Shown: positions 14,877 to 20,504 of the stretch, one piece after another
Layout of the letters: every line of letters starts with the position of its first letter
Position numbering within the stretch: position 1 is the stretch's first letter
Source of the DNA: JAWLGW01 sp964569055
GTDB lineage: Bacteria > Planctomycetota > J058
Reading direction: 5' to 3'
Assembly (NCBI GenBank): GCA_964569055.1
Contig: CAZMSZ010000102.1
Location: 1 to 20,504 of the forward strand
Length of the DNA stretch: 20,504 bases
The notes under the pieces: generated by a model
Told to the model about the DNA's origin: nothing
Seen by the model: only the letters and a program-made list of their open reading frames with translations
Database searches by the model: none
Program-made: the position numbers and the translations under genes

Positions 14877-15691
14877 GCGGGCGCCCGGCGCGCTTCGCCG
14901 GGAGCTGGTACCCCGGCGACCCAGCCGCCCTGCGCGCCGAGCTCGAGGCCGCCCGTCCGAGCGACCTGCCCGACCCGACGCCCGCGCGCGCGGTGATCGC
15001 GCCCCACGCCGGCTACCGCTTCTCGCTCGCGATCGCCCAGGCCGCCTACGCGCGGGTGGCGCTGCCCGACGCGGGTCCGCTGACCGCGGTCGTGCTGTGC
15101 CCCAACCACACCGTCCGCGAGCCCGCGGTCGCGGTGTGGCCCGAGGGGAGCTGGCGCACCCCGCTGGGCGAGGTGCCGCTCGACGAGGCGCTGACCGCGC
15201 GCCTGCTGGACGAGGTCCCAGACGCCACGCCCAGCGCGGCGGCCCACGCGCGCGAGCACGCGGTCGAGCTGCAGCTGCCGATCCTGCAGCAGCGGCACCC
15301 CGACCTGCGCCTGGTGGCGCTGGTGGTGGCGGCCTCGCGGCGCGAGACGCTCGTCGCGCTGGGGGAGGGCCTGGCCCGGGCGGTCGCCGGCCGCGAGGAC
15401 GTGCTGCTCGTGGCCTCCACCGACATGACCCACTACGAGCCGGCCGAGCAGGCGCGGAGCAAGGACGAGCGCGCCCTCGAGCACGTGCTGGCGCTCGACC
15501 CCGAGGGCCTGCTCGAGACCTGCGCGCGCGAGCGGATCTCGATGTGCGGCGCGCGGCCGACCGCGGCCGTGCTCGTGGCGGCGCGAGCCCTGGGCGCGAC
15601 CGCGGTCGAGCTGGCGCGCTACGGCCACTCGGGCGAGGTCACCGGCGATCACGAGCGGGTGGTGGGGTACGCGGGGCTGGTGGTGCGCTGA
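14873..15691 (+). CDS. amrB: AmmeMemoRadiSam system protein B (MEMO1 family)
   Basis: The 272-residue protein matches MEMO1-like AmrB along its whole length: FAGSWYPGDP at 8-17, APHAGYRFS with H45, CPNHT with H79, EHAVELQLPIL at 128-138, STDMTHYEP with H187, SMCGARPTA with C225, and HSGEVTGDHERVVGYAG near the end. H45, H79 and C225 correspond to the iron-coordinating His/His/Cys of human MEMO1, so metal binding is likely. The family is related in fold to class III non-haem iron dioxygenases. The start GTG (14873) overlaps the TGA of the RDD gene as GTGA, so translation is coupled. The usual partners, AMMECR1-domain protein and radical SAM protein AmrS, are not visible nearby, unless they lie in or beyond the gap. 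Confidence 0.92.
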   Translation: MSGRPARFAGSWYPGDPAALRAELEAARPSDLPDPTPARAVIAPHAGYRFSLAIAQAAYARVALPDAGPLTAVVLCPNHTVREPAVAVWPEGSWRTPLGEVPLDEALTARLLDEVPDATPSAAAHAREHAVELQLPILQQRHPDLRLVALVVAASRRETLVALGEGLARAVAGREDVLLVASTDMTHYEPAEQARSKDERALEHVLALDPEGLLETCARERISMCGARPTAAVLVAARALGATAVELARYGHSGEVTGDHERVVGYAGLVVR

Positions 15692-15711
15692 GGGGGAGGC
15701 TGGGCGGGGGA

Positions 15712-16052
15712 GGCGAAGGCGAAGATAGAAGACAACACGGAATATCAACAGAGAATAACAATCCGAATATCAATGGAAGGCGCTGTCGCTGACTGCGATG
15801 GTCGCTGGTCATGTCGGGCCGGCGCGCCGTGGGATTCAAAGACTCCGAGCAGGCGAGCCACTCCGTGCGGCAGCCATTCTGGCATTGCAATTGACAATCG
15901 CTGTTGTTATTCCGTGTTGCCTTCGGCCTCCGGGTAGCTGACGCCCGAGCCCAGGGCGACCGTCGCAGCAGCGACAGCGTCTTTCATTTCATTGATATTC
16001 GGATTGTTATTCTCTGTTGATATTCCGTGTTGTCTTCTCTTCTCTCTTCGCC
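15712..16052. mobile_element. AT-rich inverted-repeat element, MITE-like, no transposase
   Basis: Two arms of about 90-100 bases face each other: left 15712-15805 and right 15956-16052. The core is identical over 49 bases (15727-15775 and the reverse complement of 15990-16038). It reads GACAACACGGAATATCAACA and continues. The remaining arm sequence matches with a few substitutions and a small insertion. Between the arms is about 150 bases of unrelated sequence with a third, degenerate copy (15893-15926). Each core contains three GAATA(T/A)CAA(C/T) units spaced 12-13 bases apart. GC is far below that of the flanks, which suggests foreign origin. No transposase is visible. It lies between two convergent genes and next to the assembly gap. 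Alternatives are an inverted pair of extragenic repeats (REPIN-like) rather than a transposon end pair. Confidence 0.6.
15893..15926 (-). repeat. Degenerate third copy of the element core
   Basis: On the minus strand this reads GAAGGCAACACGGAATAACA followed by ACAGCGATTGT. It matches the arm core over its first two dozen bases with two or three changes and then diverges. Confidence 0.5.
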
Positions 16053-16054
16053 CC

Positions 16055-16154
16055 NNNNNNNNNNNNNNNNNNNNNNNNNNNNNNNNNNNNNNNNNNNNNN
16101 NNNNNNNNNNNNNNNNNNNNNNNNNNNNNNNNNNNNNNNNNNNNNNNNNNNNNN
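16055..16154. other. Assembly gap of 100 Ns
   Basis: Exactly 100 N bases, the conventional scaffold gap of unknown true length. It starts two bases after the inverted-repeat element, which suggests that assembly broke at a repeat. Genes could be hidden here. Any open frame that reads through it is artificial. Confidence 0.99.
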
Positions 16155-16163
16155 CCCCCACCC

Positions 16164-17630
16164 TCACACTCCAAGCCTCCGCGGCAACCCCTCCGCCAGC
16201 GCCTCCTCGGCCTCGGCCTGGGTGCGGCCGAGGGCGATCACGTCGAGCTTGCCCGAGCTGGCGAGCGGGCCCACGTTGTAGAGCACGAACGTGCCGCGGC
16301 CGCTGGCCGGGTCGAACAGGGCGTCGCCCAGGCGCGCGACGACGTCGCTGAACGCGGCGCCCACCAGGCCGGGGCGGACGAAGTCCTGGGCGCGATAGGG
16401 CGGGCGCGGGCGCCCGGCCACCCGCTCCACGAGGTGCATGGGGGTGCTCGTCCCGCCCCAGCGCCCGTTGCACTCGGTGAAGCGCACCGCGAACGGGCCC
16501 GCGCGCTCCCCGATCACCAGGGTGTCGAACGAGCAGCGGCCCACGTAGCCGAGCGCCTGGAGCGCCGCCGCCACCCGGAGCGAGGCGCGCGCGAGCGACA
16601 GCTCGAGCTCGCGCGGGAGGCCCGAGGGGCGGCTGCCGAGGAACACGCGCTGCTCCCCCTCGAGCAGCTGCTCGTAGATCCCGTCGAGCGCCGGCGGGCC
16701 CGCGGCGGCGGGCGGGATCCAGAGCTGGGTGGAGGGCGAGAGGTCGGTCTCCTCCCAGGCGACCGCCAGCACCGGCTCGCGCCCGTCCCACTCGGTGCGG
16801 GCCAAGAACTCGCGCACGCGGGCCTCCACCTCGCCCGGCTCGACCAGGGTGGTCCGGCACCAGTGGACGTTGCCCATGCCCGAGGCGCAGCGCGTCCGCT
16901 TGAGCCCGACCCGGGTCGCGCGCCGGCCGAGGTCGACCACCGCGTCCGCGAGGCCGGCCGGGTCGCTGGCGTAGCGGGTCTCGACCACCCACCCGGGCCC
17001 GAGGACGCCCGTCACCAGCTCGCTGAACAGCTGCTTGTCGTTGGCGATCCAGGTGACCGGCGGCGACGGCCCGAGCACGGGGACGGGGACGTCGGCGTCG
17101 CGGGCCAGCTTGGCCGCCAGCTCGAACACCGCCTCGATCCCCATGTAGGGGTGGATCGCCAGGCCGCCGGCCGCGCGGGCTCGCGCGCGGAGCCGGTCGT
17201 ACGCCGTCCCGGCCGCGCAGGCGCGGGCCACCTCGAGCGGCCCGGCCCCGGGCGGGGGCGCCGCCGGCAGCAGCTCGGGCGCGCCGAGCCGGAGGTGATC
17301 CCGACAGTAGGCCTCGTAGCCCGGCGTGCTCGGCGTGACGGCCGCGAACAGGTCGCCGTCGCCCGCGCGCACGCGCGCCCGGTGCTGGTACTCCTCGACC
17401 CCCGCGATGTCGACCAGGAACGGGATCGCCGAGACGTCGTCCAGGAACAGGGTGGGGAGCGAAGGCGCGCCGGCGCCGGGCCAGGCGTGGGGGCGGAAGG
17501 GCGCGAGCTGCGCCGCGAGCTCGAGCCGCTCGGCGAGCGAGGCCGCCGCCGCGCGCGCGCCCTCCAGCTCGGGCGCGCCGAGGCCGGCCTCCTCCCACGT
17601 CAGCCCCAGGCCCGGTCGTTCGCTCGTCAC
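16164..17630 (-). CDS. ATP-grasp ligase, pre-ATP-grasp type, substrate unknown
   Basis: The protein has 488 residues. The C-terminal half has ATP-grasp features: a Lys-containing strand VGLKRTRCASGMGN near the middle, AVAWEETDLSPSTQLW, RCSFDTLVI, and FTECNGRWGGTSTP with E386 and N388, the pair that binds magnesium-ATP. The ECNGRWGGTS form is typical of the pre-ATP-grasp/PGM1-like peptide ligases, which form amide bonds between carboxylate and amine substrates. The N-terminal half has LFLDDVSAIPFLVDIAGVEEYQHRARV, expected of the preceding domain. The substrate cannot be inferred. I chose GTG 17630, which follows GCGAGGTGAC. An ATG at 17663 adds 11 Arg-rich residues and abuts a hairpin. The stop at 16164 lies 10 bases from the gap, so sequence downstream is unknown. 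Confidence 0.8.
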   Translation of the reverse strand: MTSERPGLGLTWEEAGLGAPELEGARAAAASLAERLELAAQLAPFRPHAWPGAGAPSLPTLFLDDVSAIPFLVDIAGVEEYQHRARVRAGDGDLFAAVTPSTPGYEAYCRDHLRLGAPELLPAAPPPGAGPLEVARACAAGTAYDRLRARARAAGGLAIHPYMGIEAVFELAAKLARDADVPVPVLGPSPPVTWIANDKQLFSELVTGVLGPGWVVETRYASDPAGLADAVVDLGRRATRVGLKRTRCASGMGNVHWCRTTLVEPGEVEARVREFLARTEWDGREPVLAVAWEETDLSPSTQLWIPPAAAGPPALDGIYEQLLEGEQRVFLGSRPSGLPRELELSLARASLRVAAALQALGYVGRCSFDTLVIGERAGPFAVRFTECNGRWGGTSTPMHLVERVAGRPRPPYRAQDFVRPGLVGAAFSDVVARLGDALFDPASGRGTFVLYNVGPLASSGKLDVIALGRTQAEAEEALAEGLPRRLGV

Positions 17631-17670
17631 GTCACCTCGCGCGCGCCTCGGCGCGCGGCGCATCCTACCG

Positions 17671-17698
17671 GCTGAGCCGCGCTCCGCTTCGGCTCAGC
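17671..17698 (-). terminator. Hairpin at the 3' end of the FHA gene
   Basis: GCTGAGCCG and CGGCTCAGC form a perfect 9-bp stem with a 10-base loop. The stem includes the FHA gene stop codon and ends just before a possible ATG of the ATP-grasp gene. There is no U tract, so it may be an RNA-stabilising or attenuating hairpin rather than a true intrinsic terminator. Confidence 0.35.
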
Positions 17699-20075
17699 GC
17701 CGCCGGTCCGGCCGCTCGACGCGCGTCGGCTTGTGACGCCGCCGGCCCAGCCGCCCCCCCGGCGGGTGGTGCGGCGCGCGCGGGCCAAGGCTCGCGGGCG
17801 GCGGGCGCCAGGTCACGCGCTCCTCGCCGGCCCGGATCGCCTCGGCGATCGGGTCCTCGGCCAGGTCGTGCGCCATGGGGTTGATCGCGAACCGCGGCTG
17901 GAACACCGCGGCCACGATCAAGCCGTCGGAGATCGCCTCGACCTGCTCGAAGCGCTGCCCGAGCAGGCCCACGGGCGAGCGGTACGTGCAACGCCAGAAG
18001 CCGCCCGTCAGCTCCTCGGTCTCGGCGGGGACGAGGCGCGCGGCGTCGGGGGCGAGCAGCAGGCTGAGCGCGTGCGTGGTGCGGTTGGGGCCGACGCCGC
18101 GCGCGCGCGCGGGGAGCCGCGCCAGGAGCTCCCAGCAGCGCATGGCGAGCACCACCCCGGCGGCGTCGCTGCGGGCGAGGAACTCGCTCGCCTCGGCGTC
18201 CCAGCGCACCCAGCCCTCGATCGGCTCGGGCACGTGCGCGCTCTTGAGGAGGTCGCGGACCAGGCGGGCGAAGTCGCGCGCGTCCTGCTCGAGGTGGAGG
18301 CGCTGCTCGCCCTCGGCCTCGGCGAGCAGCCGCTCGAGGGGGACCGCCCGCGCCGCGAGCCCGGCGAGGTCGAGCAGCGGCTCGGGCAGCGCGGAGAGCA
18401 CGGCCGCCGGATCGGGGGCGTCGCGCCGGGTCGGGCGCGGGCGGGTCGGCGCGGACGGGGCGGCCGCGGGGGCGGCGGGGCGCTCGCGCCGCTCCTCGCG
18501 CTCGAGCAGGCGCACGCGCGCGCCGCCGAGGGACAGCGCGCTGCCCGCGCGCAGGGGCGCCCGCCCCTCGTCGGGGAGGCGCTCGTCGTCGAGCTTCACG
18601 CCGCGCTTGCCGCCGAGGTCCTCCACCTCGCACGACCCGTCGCTCGCCACGTGCACCGCGGCGTGGCGGAACGCGACGCCGCGCTCGCGCAGCACGAGGT
18701 CGCTCGTGCGCGCGGTGCCGATCGTGACCGTCCGCCCGGGCTCGAGCGGAAGCTCGGTGCCCTCGTGCTTGCCGCTCTCCACCCGCAGGAGCCGCCGCAC
18801 GACGACCTCGACCTCGACCGGCGCGGCCGCCGGCGCCGGCGCGGCCGACTCGGCCTCCGCCTCGTCGCGCTCGCGAGCCTCGGGGACCGCGGCGGCAGCA
18901 GGCGCCGAGCGCGCGCTCGAGGGCTCCGGAGCCTCGAGGCTGCGGGACGGCGCGTCGGGCGGCTCCGGCGACGCCGCCGGCGAAGCGACCGGCGCCGGCG
19001 CGGTGAGCTGGAACGTCTCCTCGCCGATCCGCAGCTCGTCGCCAGGCCGCAGCGGCGCGCGTCCGCGGGCCGGAACGCGCTGGCCGTTCACCCACACCCC
19101 GCCGCTGCCGCCGAGGTCCTCGACCTCGCAGGCGCCATCCGCCGCGACGTGCACGACCGCGTGCTTGAAGCCGACCCCCCGCTGGCGGAGCACCACGTCG
19201 TTGCTCCGCCCCGTGCCGAACCGCAGCGCGCGCCCGGGCGCGAGCTCGAGCGGCTCGCCCCCCGCGCGCGCCAGCGCGGGCGCGGGCGTCGCGGGCTCGG
19301 CGGGAGCCGCGCTCTCGGCCGCGGGCCGCGCCTCGGCCGCGGCGCTCGTCGCCGACTCGGGCCCGACCTGCTCCGCGGGCGCGGGCGCGTCCGCCACCGA
19401 CGCGGCAGGTTCGGCGGGGCTCACCTCCGCGTCCGTGGGCCGCTCCGTGGCGGCGACCTCGTCCTCGGGCGCGGGCTCCTCGCGATCGTCCTCACCCGCG
19501 GGCGGCGCGCTCAACAGCCAGCCGAGGGAGCCCTGGGCGCGCGCGCGCGCCTCCCGTCGCTCGGCGACGGAGGCGAGCTTGGCGCCCCAGTCGACCTCCT
19601 CGCGCAGCTCCTCGGCGTCGCTCGCCTCCAGCGCGCCAGACGTCGCCGCGTCGACCCCGGCCTCGCGGCCCGCGCCCGACTCGCCCGGCGCGTCGGCGCG
19701 GGCGCGGGCGGCGGCCAGCGCCCACACCGCCTCGGGGAGCGGGCCCTCGGCCAGCTCCCGCGCGGAGCCGTTCACGGCGCCGCTCGGCCCGAGCAGCGCG
19801 GCCGCGCCCACCCGCGACGGGCTCAGGCCGCCGCCGCACACCCGGCAGCGACCGTCCTCGGGGAGGTACTGCTCCAGGCACAGGTTCTCGCAGCGCGCGC
19901 ACAGCCGCGCCGGAGCGGCGTCCGGGCGCTCGCGCACCCGCTCGACCAGCGCGGCGCGGGTCGTGACCGACCAGAACCGCTCGAGCTCGTCGTCGAGCAG
20001 CGCCTCGAGCGCCTCGCGGTCGTCGTCCCACTCGAGGCGCCGCGTGAGCTCCTCGACGGAGGGGGGCGCCGTCAC
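17694..20075 (-). CDS. Zinc-ribbon protein with two degenerate FHA domains
   Basis: The protein has 793 residues. An N-terminal zinc-ribbon-like motif lies near 59-80 (CARCENLC, then CRVC; C59, C62, C66, C77, C80). Long Ala/Glu/Pro-rich linkers separate two FHA domains at about 280-355 and 445-521, which are closely alike (GACEVEDLGG and GSCEVEDLGG). The C-terminal 230 residues are an unrecognised helical/beta domain. FHA domains normally bind phosphothreonine, but here the conserved Arg is Thr in both (FGTGRSND, IGTARTSD), the Ser is Gly or Ala (GFKHA, AFRHA), and the Asn is Gly or Arg; only the His remains. Phosphopeptide binding is therefore doubtful. No transmembrane segment is seen. The start is uncertain: GTG 20075 lets the conserved part begin at once, while ATG 20159 adds 28 residues. 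Confidence 0.85.
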   Translation of the reverse strand: MTAPPSVEELTRRLEWDDDREALEALLDDELERFWSVTTRAALVERVRERPDAAPARLCARCENLCLEQYLPEDGRCRVCGGGLSPSRVGAAALLGPSGAVNGSARELAEGPLPEAVWALAAARARADAPGESGAGREAGVDAATSGALEASDAEELREEVDWGAKLASVAERREARARAQGSLGWLLSAPPAGEDDREEPAPEDEVAATERPTDAEVSPAEPAASVADAPAPAEQVGPESATSAAAEARPAAESAAPAEPATPAPALARAGGEPLELAPGRALRFGTGRSNDVVLRQRGVGFKHAVVHVAADGACEVEDLGGSGGVWVNGQRVPARGRAPLRPGDELRIGEETFQLTAPAPVASPAASPEPPDAPSRSLEAPEPSSARSAPAAAAVPEARERDEAEAESAAPAPAAAPVEVEVVVRRLLRVESGKHEGTELPLEPGRTVTIGTARTSDLVLRERGVAFRHAAVHVASDGSCEVEDLGGKRGVKLDDERLPDEGRAPLRAGSALSLGGARVRLLEREERRERPAAPAAAPSAPTRPRPTRRDAPDPAAVLSALPEPLLDLAGLAARAVPLERLLAEAEGEQRLHLEQDARDFARLVRDLLKSAHVPEPIEGWVRWDAEASEFLARSDAAGVVLAMRCWELLARLPARARGVGPNRTTHALSLLLAPDAARLVPAETEELTGGFWRCTYRSPVGLLGQRFEQVEAISDGLIVAAVFQPRFAINPMAHDLAEDPIAEAIRAGEERVTWRPPPASLGPRAPHHPPGGRLGRRRHKPTRVERPDRRR

Positions 20076-20181
20076 GGGTCGGCCTCGTTCGACATCGCTC
20101 GTCCGGGCTCCGCCAAGCCAGGCGGCCACCCTAGCACGCCGGCCGGGCGCCATGCCCACTCGGCATTGCCGCCAACGGCTC

Positions 20182-20504
20182 CTAAGGCAAGAACGGCTCG
20201 CCGTGGGGGCTCGAGGCGCGCCGCTCGCGGTCGAGCGCCTCGATCAGCGACTGCAGCGGGGCGGGGTCGAGCGGCTCACGCTCGAGCGCCTCGCACGCGG
20301 CGGCGAACGCGGCGTGCCAGCGGGCGTCCATGCCGGCGCGGGCCAGCTCGAGCGCCCGGCGCGCGCACTCGCGGGCGCGGCTCGGCTCGCCCGCGGCCCG
20401 CTCCACCTCGGCGCGGCGCGCCCACCAGCCGGCGAGGTCCGCGCGGAAGGGGCTGCGCGCGAGCACCTGCTCGAGGGGAGCCCGCACCAGCCGGACGCGC
20501 TCCT
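20182..20504 (-). CDS. Partial protein, helical repeat-like C-terminus
   Basis: The reading frame is open to the window edge, so the start lies outside. The visible 106 residues are rich in Ala, Arg and Glu. A helix-turn-helix pattern (GWWARRAEVERAAGEPSRARECARRALELARAG, then WHAAFAAACEALEREPLD) resembles TPR repeats. The stop TAG is at 20182-20184. The FHA gene follows on the same strand, so they may share a transcript. No function can be assigned. Confidence 0.55.
   Translation of the reverse strand, partial: ERVRLVRAPLEQVLARSPFRADLAGWWARRAEVERAAGEPSRARECARRALELARAGMDARWHAAFAAACEALEREPLDPAPLQSLIEALDRERRASSPHGEPFLP

Noticed and set aside
15727..16038. CRISPR array
   Set aside because: The repeats are inverted, only two full copies exist, and the 12-13-base internal units lack regular spacers.
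15907..17598. Long open frame through the N gap
   Set aside because: It reads across 100 Ns and is antiparallel or out of frame to the ATP-grasp gene; artefact.

Overview
The window comes from a very GC-rich bacterial chromosome. Its coding sequence has codons ending almost always in G or C. The mix of a serine/threonine kinase fused to a WD40-like sensor, a second WD40 protein, an ECF sigma factor with its zinc-binding anti-sigma factor, an FHA protein, and a cysteine-rich internal-cluster ferrochelatase fits Planctomycetota or Myxococcota. I cannot place it more precisely from sequence alone. A run of exactly 100 Ns (16055-16154) marks a scaffold gap, so this is a draft genome or metagenome assembly.

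Layout. 1-491: C-terminal part of a WD40-repeat protein with an apparent one-base frameshift near base 97. 674-2839: membrane-anchored Ser/Thr kinase with an extracytoplasmic beta-propeller. 2840-4890: about 2 kb without a credible protein gene. Its minus strand looks like a large structured RNA, with five perfect C(UUCG)G hairpins, a GNRA-capped terminator-like stem at one end, an A-rich tandem repeat at the other, and internally duplicated motifs. 4891-6165: membrane-anchored protein with a possible DUF1444-like C-terminus. 6167-8669 (minus): cluster pyrE, then a 2,4-dienoyl-CoA-reductase-like SDR, then hemH. 8776-10686: long-chain acyl-CoA ligase, divergent from pyrE. 10696-12898 (minus): ECF sigma factor followed by its anti-sigma factor. 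13176-15691: RDD-family membrane protein overlapping an AmrB/MEMO1-family protein. 15712-16052: AT-richer inverted-repeat element abutting the gap. 16164-17630 (minus): ATP-grasp ligase. 17694-20075 (minus): zinc-ribbon protein with two degenerate FHA domains. 20182-20504 (minus): 3' part of a gene whose start lies outside the window.

The genes do not form one pathway. Two themes recur: signalling and envelope sensing (kinase, WD40, FHA, ECF/anti-sigma, RDD) and central or lipid metabolism (pyrimidine, fatty acid, haem). The 2 kb gene-free block is the strongest candidate for something undescribed: a long non-coding RNA of about 1.6-1.7 kb that matches no rRNA, RNase P, tmRNA, SRP or intron signature I could recognise by eye.
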